From Burkholderia sp. FERM BP-3421 (lineage in GTDB: Bacteria; Pseudomonadota; Gammaproteobacteria; Burkholderiales; Burkholderiaceae), in assembly GCF_028657905.1 (NCBI RefSeq), contig NZ_CP117781.1, positions 2,356,001-2,420,000 of the forward strand: DNA of 64,000 nt, in the 5' to 3' direction. Below the pieces are notes generated by a model. It saw only the letters and a list, made by a program, of their open reading frames with translations. It was not told where the DNA came from and did not search any database. Positions 43,408 through 53,294 of this stretch are shown piece after piece (within the stretch, counting starts at the first letter, position 1; every line of letters starts with the position of its first letter). The position numbers were made by a program, and so were the translations under genes.

Positions 43408-44318
43408 TTCACGTCCTCCTTGATGCGGCGCGCCTCGTCGCGGGCGGCGGCTTCCTCGTCGTCCGTCACCTCGTTCGGCCCGACGCGCGTGTAGTGGAAG
43501 AAGCCCGCCAGCGCCGACAGCGCGATGCCGGCGACCGCCAGCGGCTTCGCGATGCCCTTCCAGAACTTCACCATCGGGCTGATCGACGGGTTGTCGGGCA
43601 GCCCGTGGTACAGCGACGGCTTGTCCGCGTGATGCAGCACGTACATCACGTGGGTGCCGCCCACGCCTTGCGGGTCGTACAGCCCGGCGTGCTCGAAGCC
43701 GCGCTCCTTCAGGTCCTCGATCCGCTCGGCCGCGTGCTGCTTCATGTCCTCCTTGGTGCCGAACACGATCGCGCCCGTCGGGCAGGTCTTCACGCAGGCC
43801 GGTTCCTGGCCGACCGCGACGCGGTCGGAACAGAGCGTGCACTTGTACGCGCGATGGTCCTTCTTCGAGATGCGCGGCACGTTGAACGGGCAGCCCGTCA
43901 CGCAGTAGCCGCAGCCGATGCAGTTTTCCTCGTGGAAATCGACGATGCCGTTGTTGTACTGCACGATCGCGCCCGGCGACGGGCAGGCCTTCAGGCAGCC
44001 CGGATCCTCGCAGTGCATGCAGCCGTCCTTGCGGATCAGCCATTCGAGGTTGCCGTCCGGATTCTCGTATTCGGAGAACCGCATCACGGTCCACGAATGC
44101 TCGGACAGGTCGGCCGGGTTGTCGTACACGCCGACGTTCGTGCCCACCTCGTCGCGCAGGTCGTTCCACTCCATGCACGCGGTCTGGCAGGCCTTGCAGC
44201 CGATGCACTTCGACACGTCGATCAGTTTCGCCACGCTCCCCGTCACCGGCTCCCGCACCGTGGGCGGCGGGGTGGTGGTGGCGGAGACCCGTTTGATATC
44301 AAGCGATTGCAATGCCAT
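43404..44318 (-). CDS. fdoH: formate dehydrogenase iron-sulfur (beta) subunit
   Basis: This 304-residue subunit carries four [4Fe-4S] clusters. Four cysteine groups are seen: CIGCKACQTAC, CMHCEDPGCLKACP, CIGCGYCVTGCPFNVP and CTLCSDRVAVGQEPACVKTCP. A C-terminal transmembrane helix (LAVAGIALSALAGFFHYTRVG, about residues 255-275) anchors it on the membrane. AGGGGAACGAG precedes the start. It is the electron conduit between the FdoG molybdopterin subunit and FdoI. Confidence 0.96.
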   Translation of the reverse strand: MALQSLDIKRVSATTTPPPTVREPVTGSVAKLIDVSKCIGCKACQTACMEWNDLRDEVGTNVGVYDNPADLSEHSWTVMRFSEYENPDGNLEWLIRKDGCMHCEDPGCLKACPSPGAIVQYNNGIVDFHEENCIGCGYCVTGCPFNVPRISKKDHRAYKCTLCSDRVAVGQEPACVKTCPTGAIVFGTKEDMKQHAAERIEDLKERGFEHAGLYDPQGVGGTHVMYVLHHADKPSLYHGLPDNPSISPMVKFWKGIAKPLAVAGIALSALAGFFHYTRVGPNEVTDDEEAAARDEARRIKEDVK

Positions 44319-44328
44319 CTCGTTCCCC

Positions 44329-47300
44329 TTACGCCTTTTCCACGTTCACCAGGAACGACTTGAATTCCGGTGTCTGCGAGTTGCCGTCGCCGACGGACGG
44401 AGTCAGGGTGTTCGCGAGATAGCCGGGCTTCGTCAGACCCTTGAAGCCCCAGTGCAACGGAATGCCGACCGTCTGTACCTTCCTGCCGTCGACCATCAGC
44501 GGCTTGATCCGCTTCGTGACGAGCGCGACCGCGATGATGTAGCCGCGCATCGACGACACCTTCACGCGATCGCCGTGCACGACGCCCACGTCCTTCGCGA
44601 GATCCTCGCCGATCTCGACGAACTGCTGGGGCTGCACGATCGCGTTCAGGCGCGCGTGCTTCGTCCAGTAGTGGAAGTGCTCGGTGAGCCGGTAGGTGGT
44701 CGCCGCGTACGGGAACTTGTCCGACTTGCCGAACATCTTGCGATCGTCCGGGAACACGCGGGCGGCCGGATTGTTCAGCGCCTGCGGGTTGTTCGGATGG
44801 AACGGGTTCGCGGCGAGCGGCGTCTCGAACGGCTCGTAGTGCTCGGGGAACGGACCTTCGTTCATCCCCGCGCGCGCGAAGAAGCGCGCGACGCCTTCCG
44901 GATTCATGATGAACGGGCCCATGCCGGTCTCGGGCGGCTCGTCCGCCTTGAAGTCGGCGACGTCCGGGCCGCTCCAGGTCTTGCCGTTCCAGCCGATCAG
45001 CTTGCGGGTCGGGTCGAACGGCTTGCCGCTCACGTCGCACGAGGCGCGGTTGTACAGGATCCGCCGGTTCGCGGGCCACGCCCACGCCCAGCCGAGCGTC
45101 TGGCCGATGCCGGTCGGGTCGGAATTGTCGCGCCGCCCCATCTGGTTGCCGGCCTGCGTCCACGCGCCGCAGAAGATCCAGCAGCCGCTCGCGGTGCTGC
45201 CGTCGTCCTTGAGCTGCGCGAAGGCGGCCAGCTGCTCGCCCTTCTTCACGAGCGTCTTGGTCGCATCCTTCGGGTCGGGCAGGTCCGCGAGCGCGCGGCC
45301 GTTGAACTCCATCGCGAGTTCCTCGGGCGTCGGGCTTTCCGGGTCCGCGTACGGCCAGGTCAGGTTGACGATCGGATCGGGGAACTTGCCGCCGTCCTTC
45401 TTGTAGGCCTCGCGCATCCGCAGGAAGATCCCCGACATGATCTCGAGATCGCTGCGCGCCTGGCCCGGCGGCTCCGCGCCCTTCCAGTGCCATTGCAGCA
45501 CGCGCGACGAGCTCACCAGCGAGCCGCGCTCTTCCGCGAAGCAGGTGGTCGGCAGGCGGAACACCTCGGTCTGGATCTGCGACGCGTCGACGTCGTTGTA
45601 GTCGCCGTGGTTCTTCCAGAACTCGGACGTCTCGGTCGCGAGCGGATCCATGATCACGAGCCACTTCAGCCTGGCGAGCGCAGCCGCCGTCTTGACCTTC
45701 GACGGGGCCGCCGCGAGCGGGTTGAAGCCCTGGCAGATGTAGCCGTTCATCTTGCCGGCCGCCATCAGCTCGATGGTCTGCAACAGGTCGTACGGCTTGT
45801 CGAGCTTCGGCAGGTAGTCGTAGCCCCAGTTGTTGTCGACCGTGGCCGCGTCGCCCCACCACGACTTCATGAAGCTCACGTGGAACGCGCGGTAGTTCTT
45901 CCAGTAGCTGAGCTGGTTCGGCCGCATCGGCTGCTGCACGCGCTTCTGGATATAGCCTTCGAAATCCTGCTCGCCCTGCGACGGCAGCGTCATGTAGCCC
46001 GGCAGCAGGTTCGACATCAGGCCGAGGTCCGTCAGGCCCTGGATGTTCGAGTGGCCGCGCAGCGCGTTCATGCCGCCGCCCGCGATGCCGATGTTGCCGA
46101 GCAGCAGCTGCACCATCGCGCCCGTGCGGATGATCTGCGCGCCGATCGAGTGGTGGGTCCAGCCGAGCGCATACAGCACCGTGCCGGCGCGGCCGGGAAC
46201 GGCGGTGGTCGCGAGCATCTCGCACACCTTGAGGAACTTGTCCTTCGGCGTGCCGCAAACCTTCTCGACCATCTCGGGCGTATAGCGCGAGTAATGCTGC
46301 TTGAGCAGGTTGTAGACGCAACGCGGATGCGCGAGCGTCGGGTCGACCTTCACGAAGCCGTCCTCGCCGCGCTCGTAGTCCCAGCTCGACTTGTCCGGAT
46401 ACGCGTGCTTCTCCGCGTTGTAGCCGGAATAGATGCCGTCGTTGAAGGTGAAATCCTCGCGCACGATGAACGAGAAGTCCGTGTAGTTCTTCACGTACTC
46501 GTGCTGGATCTTGTCGTTCGTCAGCAGGTAATTGATGATCCCGCCGAGGAATGCGATATCCGAGCCGGTGCGAATCGGCGCGTAGTAGTCCGCCACGGAG
46601 GCGGTGCGCGTGAAACGCGGGTCGACCACGATCAGCCGCGCCTTGCGGTGCGCCTTCGCTTCGGTCACCCACTTGAAACCGCACGGGTGCGCTTCGGCGG
46701 CATTGCCGCCCATTACCAGGATCACGTCAGCGTTCTTGATGTCGACCCAATGGTTCGTCATCGCGCCGCGGCCAAACGTCGGGGCAAGACCTGCCACCGT
46801 CGGGCCGTGTCAGACACGCGCCTGGTTGTCGAATGCAAGCATCCCCATGCTGCGCACGGTCTTGTGCGTCAGATAGCCCACCTCGTTGCTGCCCGCCGAC
46901 GCGGCGAGCATGCCCGTGGTCAGCCAGCGGTTGACCTTCGCGCCGTCTTCCGTCGTCTCGACGAAGTTCGCGTCGCGGTCTTCCTTCATCAGCTTCGCGA
47001 TGCGGTCGAGCGCATCGGTCCACGAGATCGGCTCCCACTTGTCCGAGCCGGCCGCGCGGTATTCCGGCTGCGTCAGGCGGCTCGGGCTGTGGATGAAGTC
47101 GATCAGGCTCGCGCCCTTCGGGCACAGCGTGCCGCGATTGACCGGGTGATCGGGATCGCCTTCGATGTGGATGATGCTCGGCTGCGCATTCTTCGCGCCG
47201 TCGCCGAGGCTGTACATCAGGATGCCGCAGCCGACCGAGCAGTACGGACAGGTGTTGCGGGTTTCAACTGTACGCGCCAGCTTGTATTGACGCACCTCGG

Positions 47301-47400
47301 CGAGCGCTTCGGCTGGCGAGAAGCCCATCAGGGCAAGACTCGAGCCGGCGAGCGTCGTGGCGGTCACCTTCATGAACTGGCGCCGGGACATGTGTAGCAT
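44329..47400 (-). CDS. fdoG: formate dehydrogenase-O/N major subunit, selenoprotein
   Basis: This 1023-residue periplasmic molybdo-bis(pyranopterin) subunit oxidises formate to CO2. The frame is interrupted only by a TGA at 46810-46812, in the context NQARV-U-HGPTVAGLAPTF, the canonical selenocysteine position (codon 197, one off from E. coli FdnG Sec196). It begins with a Tat signal (MLHMSRRQFMKVTATTLAG) and an N-terminal [4Fe-4S] site (CPYCSVGCG). The nearby GDPDHPVNRGTLCPKGA and GGNAAEAHP are molybdopterin contacts. Annotation software that treats TGA as stop would split it in two. The alternative start is ATG 47391. The linked selABC genes show that the host can read it. Confidence 0.96.
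46772..46812 (-). promoter_or_regulatory. SECIS element of fdoG
   Basis: The UGA and about 38 following bases on the minus strand match the bacterial fdnG-type SECIS. GGCA and TGCC pair around a GGTCT-containing apical loop (GTGGCAGGTCTTGCCC), at the standard distance from the UGA. SelB binds the apical loop to place selenocysteine. Confidence 0.85.
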
Positions 47401-48143
47401 GGTGGTCTCGGCTGGTGTATTAGGGGGACACTTAAAACTACGGTGCCGGCCGGATTCTACGACGGCTGCGCGCTTGCTGCTGCGCTTCGACGAAGTTCCA
47501 GGCCGTGCAGCCTGGGCTGCGGCGGGCCGCCGGCACTTTCGCCTGCACGCCCTTCTGTTATATGACAACAGGGGCACGATGGCTAGGAACGGCGGCCTTA
47601 CAGGGCCGTAAGCTTATCAGATGCGGGTGCGAAATTTCGCCTGGGCACGCTGAATCGGACGAATCCGGAGCATTCGGCGGGGCGAAATCGCGGTGTCGGC
47701 GCAGGCAGGAATTGATGCGTGACCGACGCCTCATTTCTGCTTCGCGTCGGTAGACGCCGGCTACACACCCGCCGACGTGGAAAAGATGAAAACGGCGCTC
47801 GATGCCGGCAGCGGTGAGACCGAGGTGTCGAAGCAGTCGATCGGCGATCTGCAATTGAAGGTGTCGGTGCGGCTGGAAGGCATGGCGTACGGCGCGCACG
47901 AGTGAGACGTGATGCTCATGGCGACGGGACCGCCATATAGGCGAAGCCCCATTCAACCTCAATCTCGGCCAATCACCCCGTCCGTCCCGGAATTCCCTCG
48001 CCATCGCCGACCTGGGCTTCTGCGGATATGGATAATCGCCTCAACCCCAAAACACAACATTGCAAACGCCAGGCGCCCTCCGCACCGCTTCGAACCCGGA
48101 CGTCGAATCCGAGTGCCGATAAGCGGCTCGCTCGCCCCTCCCC
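47401..48143. other. intergenic region upstream of fdoG, holding a decayed or orphan frame
   Basis: The first part must contain the fdo promoter. GAGACC lies just before the fdoG start. The middle contains a short plus-strand open frame at 47723-47905, listed separately. The remainder, up to the end of the ABC binding-protein gene, has no recognisable gene. Composition is mixed and several short frames on the minus strand are not protein-like. Confidence 0.4.
47723..47905 (+). other. short protein-like open frame without start (possible gene fragment)
   Basis: From the stop at 47720 to the TGA at 47903 the frame reads GYTPADVEKMKTALDAGSGE and ends LQLKVSVRLEGMAYGAHE. The composition is that of a soluble protein, unlike most shadow frames here. 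No ATG with a ribosome binding site precedes it; GTG 47777 is possible. It loosely recalls small phage head-joining proteins, but I cannot assign a family. It may be a remnant of a lost prophage or gene. Confidence 0.3.
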
Positions 48144-49112
48144 TCAAAACCTCGGCAAGCCCGGCGGATTCGTCTCCGACTTCGCCACCGCCTCGTCCTG
48201 CAAGCCCCATCGCGCGAGCGCGCGCCCATACCGGCCGTCGCGGATCAGGTCGTTGGTCGCGATCGTCAGCGCGTCGGCCAGACCGCTGCCCTTGCGCGTC
48301 GCGATCGCGACATCCGCGTTCGCCGGCCAGCCCGCGTTCACGCCGCCCACGCGCCGGATGCCCGCGCCCTGCGCCGCCGCGTACGCGAGCGACGCATCCG
48401 GATTCAGCTCGGCGTCCGCGCGCCCCGTCAGCAGCGCGACCCGCGCGACCGCATCGTCGTCGTAGTACTGCAGCACGGCCGGCCGCAGCCCCTGCGCGGC
48501 GTTGCGCCGGTTCCACTCGAGCAGGATCCGCTCCTGGCTCGTCCCCGCTCCGGTGATGATGCGCAGGCCCGCCACGTCCGCCGGCCCGGCGATCCGCCTG
48601 ACCGGGCTCGCATCGCGCACGTAGAAGCCATGCAAGCCGAGCCGGTAGGTCGTGAAATCGAACTTCTCCTTGCGCTGCTCCGTCACGCCGACATTGGAAA
48701 TCACCGCGTCGTACTTCCCGGAACTGAGGCCGAGCGGCCAGTCCGCCCACGCGATCGGCAGCAGCCGCAGCGTCCGGCCGAGCGCGTCGGCGATCAGTTG
48801 CGCGTAGTCGGCGTCCGCGCCGACCACCGTCCGCGCGTCCGTCGCGTAGGTCGCCACGGGCGGCGCATGCGGCGCGATCGCGACCGTGAACGCGCCCGCC
48901 GCCGCCCAGCGATAGCCGCGCGCCGCGTCGATCGCACGCGGATCTGGTTCGGCGCGCACCCGGCCCGCCTGGCGCGGATCGAGGTCCACCGCACGCGCGC
49001 CCGTCGCCGCCGCCCACGCCGACGCCGGCGCGACGCCCGTGGCGAGCAGCGCCGCCAGCCACGCGCGCCGGCGCGGCTGCGCAGGCTCGGCGGCCCCGGT
49101 CGCGCGCCGCAT
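48144..49112 (-). CDS. amino-acid ABC transporter substrate-binding protein (first)
   Basis: This 322-residue periplasmic binding protein has an N-terminal signal (RRRAWLAALLATGVAPASAWA, a hydrophobic core after arginines) and a type II binding fold. Conserved segments are GADADYAQLIADALGRTL, SSGKYDAVISNVGVTEQRKE and FDFTTYRLGLHGFYVRD. It closely resembles the binding protein encoded at 53295-54236; both end with TNPPGLPxx. Its ATG at 49112 shares a base with the permease-ATPase stop (TGATG), so the genes are coupled. The ligand is likely a polar or sulfur amino acid, by context. Confidence 0.88.
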   Translation of the reverse strand: MRRATGAAEPAQPRRRAWLAALLATGVAPASAWAAATGARAVDLDPRQAGRVRAEPDPRAIDAARGYRWAAAGAFTVAIAPHAPPVATYATDARTVVGADADYAQLIADALGRTLRLLPIAWADWPLGLSSGKYDAVISNVGVTEQRKEKFDFTTYRLGLHGFYVRDASPVRRIAGPADVAGLRIITGAGTSQERILLEWNRRNAAQGLRPAVLQYYDDDAVARVALLTGRADAELNPDASLAYAAAQGAGIRRVGGVNAGWPANADVAIATRKGSGLADALTIATNDLIRDGRYGRALARWGLQDEAVAKSETNPPGLPRF

Positions 49113-50890
49113 CACAGCACCTTCGACAGGAACGCGCGGGTGCGCGGATGCGCGGGCGCGCCCAGCACCTGCGCCGGCGTGCCGGATTCGACGATGCGCC
49201 CCTGCTCCATGAACAGCACGGTATCGGCCACCTCGCGCGCGAAGCCGATTTCATGCGTGACGATCACGAGCGTCGTGCCGGAGCGCGCCAGTTCCTTGAT
49301 CACGTCCAGCACTTCATTGACCAGCTCCGGATCGAGCGCCGACGTCGGTTCGTCGAACAGCAGCACCTTCGGCCGCAGCGCGAGCGCGCGCGCAATCGCG
49401 ACCCGCTGCTGCTGGCCGCCCGACAGCTGGCGCGGATACGCGTCGGCCTTCGCCGCCAGCCCCACCCGCGCCAGCAGCTCGCGCGCGTCGCGCTCGGCGT
49501 CGTCACGCGTCGCGAGACCCAGCGCGACGGGCGCCTCGATCAGATTGCCGAGCACGCTCAGGTGCGGAAACAGGTTGAAGCTCTGAAACACCATCCCGAC
49601 GTCGATGCGCCGCCGCAGCACCTCGCGCTCGCTCAGTTCGTAGAGCGTGTCGCCTTCGCGCCGGTAGCCGACCAGTTCGCCGTCGATGTCGATGAAGCCG
49701 TCGTCCACGCGCTCCAGGTGATTGATCGTGCGCAGCAGCGTCGACTTGCCGGACCCGGACTGCCCGAGGATCACCGTCACGCTGCCCGGCGCCGCGACGA
49801 ACGAGAGGTTGTCGAGCACCTTGTGCGAACCGAAGCTCTTCGAGACGCGATGGATCGCGACCTGTCCGCCCGGCCGCCGCGCGCCGGACTGCCAGCCCGA
49901 CCCGCGCGCGGGTGTCGGGGCCGGCGCCAAGGCGGCCGGCCGCCGCGCCGCAGCGCGGCGCGCGCGCCACGCGTCGAGCAGCGACGGCGGCGGATTGCGC
50001 AGCGCGCCGCGCGCGAAGTGGCGCTCGACCTGCGCCTGGATCACCGACAGCACGGTCAGGATGATCAGATACCAGACGGTCGCCACCATCAGCAGCGGAA
50101 TCACTTCGAGATTGCGGCGATAGATGACCTGCACCGTGTAGAACAGCTCCGGCATCGCCAGCACGTACACCATCGACGTCCCTTTCGCGAGCGTGATCAG
50201 GTCGTTGAACGCGGTCGGCAGGATCGCGCGCATCGCCTGCGGCAACACGATCCGCCAAACCTGGCGCGCGCGCGGCAGGCCGAGCGCGGCGGCGGCCTCC
50301 AGCTGCCCCTGGTCGACCGACAGGATCCCGCCGCGGATCACCTCGGCGGAAAACGCCGCGTGATTGAGCGTGAGGCCCAGCACCGCGGCCAGGAACGGGC
50401 CCACCAGTTCGGTGGTGGAAATATCCACGAACGTGAGGTCGGTAAACGGCACCCCGAGCCGGATATGCTCGTACAGGTAGCCGAGATTGTTCAGCACCAG
50501 CAGCAGCACGATCAACGGGATCGAGCGGAACAGCCAGATGAAGATCCACGCGCTCGCCGCCAGCACCCGCGAACGCGACGCGCGCGCGAGCGCGAGCGGC
50601 ACGCCGAGCGTGACGCCGAACAGCGCGCCGAGCAGCGTCAGCCACAGCGTGCGCGCGAGGCCGGACAGCACCGGCTCCGACAGGAACCATTCGGCGAACA
50701 CCGGCCAGCCCCAGTTCGGGTTGCCGAACAGCGAATGCAGCACCAGCGCGATCAGCACGACGCCGAACACGGTGCCGGCGGTGCGCGCGCGATGGCGGGC
50801 CGGCACGATCCGGTAGCGCGCGGCGTCGGCGGATGCGGTCGCGCCCAGGGCGGGCAGCGCGCCGCCGACGATCCGGGTGGTGTCGCTCAT
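49112..50890 (-). CDS. amino-acid ABC transporter, permease-ATPase fusion
   Basis: This 592-residue protein joins two normally separate subunits. Residues about 40-310 are a HisM/GlnP-type permease with the EAA loop (LEAAAALGLPRARQVWRIVLPQA) and several helices. A 40-residue Ala/Pro/Arg-rich linker follows. Residues about 345-592 are the ATPase, with Walker A (GQSGSGKSTLLRT), the LSGGQQQRVAIARALA signature, Walker B (VLLFDEPTSALDP) and the H-loop (IVTHEIGFA). GGAGGG precedes the start. The binding proteins at both ends of the cluster would deliver substrate to it. Confidence 0.94.
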   Translation of the reverse strand: MSDTTRIVGGALPALGATASADAARYRIVPARHRARTAGTVFGVVLIALVLHSLFGNPNWGWPVFAEWFLSEPVLSGLARTLWLTLLGALFGVTLGVPLALARASRSRVLAASAWIFIWLFRSIPLIVLLLVLNNLGYLYEHIRLGVPFTDLTFVDISTTELVGPFLAAVLGLTLNHAAFSAEVIRGGILSVDQGQLEAAAALGLPRARQVWRIVLPQAMRAILPTAFNDLITLAKGTSMVYVLAMPELFYTVQVIYRRNLEVIPLLMVATVWYLIILTVLSVIQAQVERHFARGALRNPPPSLLDAWRARRAAARRPAALAPAPTPARGSGWQSGARRPGGQVAIHRVSKSFGSHKVLDNLSFVAAPGSVTVILGQSGSGKSTLLRTINHLERVDDGFIDIDGELVGYRREGDTLYELSEREVLRRRIDVGMVFQSFNLFPHLSVLGNLIEAPVALGLATRDDAERDARELLARVGLAAKADAYPRQLSGGQQQRVAIARALALRPKVLLFDEPTSALDPELVNEVLDVIKELARSGTTLVIVTHEIGFAREVADTVLFMEQGRIVESGTPAQVLGAPAHPRTRAFLSKVL

Positions 50891-50915
50891 CGTCCATTCC
50901 CTCCTGTCGACCGGC

Positions 50916-52238
50916 TCAGGCCGGTTCGTAGTCCGCGTGGCGGCTCGTCTTGCGCGCGAGCCCGAGGTGGTCGCGCAGCGTGCGGCCGGGCAGCGTGCGC
51001 TGGTAGCGGCCGCGCGCCTCGAGCGCCGGGATCACCAGCTCGGCGAAATCGTCGACGCCCTGCGCCTGCACCGGAAACCCGAGGATGAAGCCGTCGGCCG
51101 CGCCCGCGTCGACCCAGCGGATGATCTCGTCCGCGACCTGTTCGCCGGTGCCGATGAAATCCGGGCGCGGCGTCGCGACGGCCAGCGCGATCTCGCGCAG
51201 CGTGAGCCCCTTCGCGCGCGCGTCGGCCTTGATCCGGTCGGTGGTCGAGCGGAAGCTGTTGCGGCCCAGCTCGCCCAGTTCGGGAAACGGCGCGTCGAGC
51301 GGGTACTGCGTGAAATCGTGGTGATCGAAGAAGCGGCCGAGGTAGGCCAGCGCCTCGTCGATCGTCAGCAGGTCGCGGATCGCGCGGTACTTGTCCTCGG
51401 CTTCGGCGGCCGTGCGCCCGACCACCGGCCCGATCCCCGGAAAGATCTTCACCTCCTCGCCCCGCCGGCCATGATCGCGCGCGCTTTGCCGCACGCGCTG
51501 CGTGAACGCGTGGGTCTCGTCGAGCGACGGCGAATGCGTGAACACCGCGTCGGCATACTTGCCCGCGAGCGCGATGCCGTCGTCGGACGAGCCGGCCTGG
51601 AAGATCACCGGCTGCCCCTGCGGCGAGCGCTGGATGTTGAGCGGCCCCGCGACCTGGAAGAAGCGGCCCGCGTGATCGAGCGTATGCAGCTTGTCGCGGT
51701 CGAAGAAACGGCCGCCCGCGCGATCGCGCACGAACGCGTCGTCGTCCCAGCTGTCCCACAGCCCCTGCGCGACGCTCAGGTATTCGTCGGCGATCTCGTA
51801 GCGCAGCGCGTGCTCAGGATGGGTCGCGCCGTAGTTCTTCGCGGTGCCTTCGAGCGGCGTCGTCACGACGTTCCAGCCGGCCCGCCCCCCGCTGATCACG
51901 TCGAGCGACGCGAACTGCCGCGCGACCGTGAACGGCTGGCTGTACGACGTCGACACCGTGCCGGCCAGCCCGATCTTCGAGGTCAGCGCGGCCAGCGCGG
52001 ACAGGATCGAGATCGGCTCGAAGCGGTTCAGGAAGTGCGGGATCGATTTCTCGTTGATGTACAGGCCGTCGGCGACGAACGCGAACGCAAAGCCGAGCGC
52101 CTCCGCCTTGCGCGCGATGTCCGCGATGAACGCGAAATTGATGCTCGCGTCGGGCGGGTTGCTCGGGTGCTTCCACGCGTTCATGTGACTGCCCCCGCCC
52201 TGCAGCATGATGCCGAACGGGATGGATTGCTGGGTCAT
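50916..52238 (-). CDS. LLM-class flavin monooxygenase (NtaA/SnaA/DszA type)
   Basis: This 440-residue FMN-dependent monooxygenase belongs to the bacterial luciferase-like group. Conserved parts are NFAFIADIARKAEALGFAFAFVADG, LEPISILSALAALTSKIGLAGTVSTSYS-like text around residues 75-100, and SGGRAGWNVVTTP. It has the typical late LGFPVQAQGVDDFAELVIPAL. Relatives open sulfur- or nitrogen-containing substrates such as S-substituted N-acetylcysteines, sulfonates or chelators. The gene lies inside the amino-acid transporter cluster, 25 bases downstream of a gap to the second LLM gene, so it probably acts on the imported compound. Confidence 0.9.
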   Translation of the reverse strand: MTQQSIPFGIMLQGGGSHMNAWKHPSNPPDASINFAFIADIARKAEALGFAFAFVADGLYINEKSIPHFLNRFEPISILSALAALTSKIGLAGTVSTSYSQPFTVARQFASLDVISGGRAGWNVVTTPLEGTAKNYGATHPEHALRYEIADEYLSVAQGLWDSWDDDAFVRDRAGGRFFDRDKLHTLDHAGRFFQVAGPLNIQRSPQGQPVIFQAGSSDDGIALAGKYADAVFTHSPSLDETHAFTQRVRQSARDHGRRGEEVKIFPGIGPVVGRTAAEAEDKYRAIRDLLTIDEALAYLGRFFDHHDFTQYPLDAPFPELGELGRNSFRSTTDRIKADARAKGLTLREIALAVATPRPDFIGTGEQVADEIIRWVDAGAADGFILGFPVQAQGVDDFAELVIPALEARGRYQRTLPGRTLRDHLGLARKTSRHADYEPA

Positions 52239-52265
52239 GATGAGGTCCGCTTGCCAAGAAGAGGG

Positions 52266-53267
52266 TCAGGCGCGCGCCGACTGCCGCGCATGCGCCAGCA
52301 GTTCGACCGATTCGAGACGCGCCGCATAGTCGGTCACCGGCGAGTCGACGACGAATTCGTCGACCCCGAGCCGCGCGCTCAGCGCCGCCAGCTCGCGATG
52401 CACGTGGTCGGGCGTGCCGGCGACGATGTGCGGCCGCAGCTCGTCGATCCGATAGTCGGCCGCGCCGCTTTGCCGCGCGAATTCGGCGGCGGCCTGCGCG
52501 CTGCCGAGATTGAAGCTCTGCCCGCCCGCGAGCTTCAGCTTGTAGATGCGCAGCGCGCCGATCAGCTGCGCCGCGCGCGCCTCGGTCGGCGCGACCACCG
52601 CGAACAGCGCGAGCAGCGGCGAGCGGCCGCTCGCCTGCCGGTAGGTGTCGAGCGCGCGCGCGATGGTGTCCTCGTCGCCGTTGAAGTGGCCCGCGTAGCA
52701 GAACTGCCAGCCGAGCCGCGCCGCCAGCGCCGCGCTGTCCGGCGAGCCGCCGAGCAGGATCCGTTCGGGCGGCTCGGGCGGCGTCGGCATCGCGAGCGCG
52801 CCGGCGAGCGGATGGTTCTCGTCGACGCCCCAGTCGAGGAACGCGTTCAGCTCGGCGAGCTGCGCGTCGAAATCGGCTTTCCTGGCCTTGTCGTGGCGCG
52901 ACTGCAGCGCGCGCGTGGTGAGCGGCAGCCCGCCCGGCGCCTTGCCGACGCCGAGATCGACGCGGCCCGGCGCGAGCGCGGCGAGCAGCTTGAAGGTCTC
53001 GGCCACCTTGAACGGACTGTAGTGCTGCAGCATCACGCCGCCCGAGCCGATCCGGATCCGCGAGGTATGCGCGAGCAGATGCGCGACGACGATCTCCGGC
53101 GCGGAACTGGCGAGGCCGGCCGCGCCGTGGTGCTCGGCCACCCAGAAGCGGCGATAGCCGAGCTGCTCGGCGCGCCGCGCGAGCGCCACCGTGAAACGCA
53201 AGGCATCGGCGGCGCTCGCCCCGTCGGCGAGCGGGCTCTTGTCCAGCAATGAGAGGGCGTAGGTCAT
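52266..53267 (-). CDS. LLM-class flavin-dependent oxidoreductase (MsnO8-like)
   Basis: This 333-residue protein is a second luciferase-like enzyme, of the shorter MsnO8/YtmO-like group. It starts YALSLLDKSPLADGASAADA and contains RFWVAEHHGAAGLASSAPEI and RIRIGSGGVMLQHYSPFKVA, the classical motifs of this subgroup (WxAEHH and GSGGVML). It may supply reduced flavin-type chemistry in a two-monooxygenase pathway or act on a second substrate. It is encoded between the long LLM enzyme and the second binding protein, on the same strand with short gaps. Confidence 0.9.
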   Translation of the reverse strand: MTYALSLLDKSPLADGASAADALRFTVALARRAEQLGYRRFWVAEHHGAAGLASSAPEIVVAHLLAHTSRIRIGSGGVMLQHYSPFKVAETFKLLAALAPGRVDLGVGKAPGGLPLTTRALQSRHDKARKADFDAQLAELNAFLDWGVDENHPLAGALAMPTPPEPPERILLGGSPDSAALAARLGWQFCYAGHFNGDEDTIARALDTYRQASGRSPLLALFAVVAPTEARAAQLIGALRIYKLKLAGGQSFNLGSAQAAAEFARQSGAADYRIDELRPHIVAGTPDHVHRELAALSARLGVDEFVVDSPVTDYAARLESVELLAHARQSARA

Positions 53268-53294
53268 GGGCGTCGGGGAGAAGGTCGCGGCGGG

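Noticed and set aside
46810..46812. fdoG as a nonsense-mutated pseudogene
   Set aside because: The TGA is in the exact selenocysteine context with a SECIS-like hairpin, and selA, selB and tRNA-Sec are linked.
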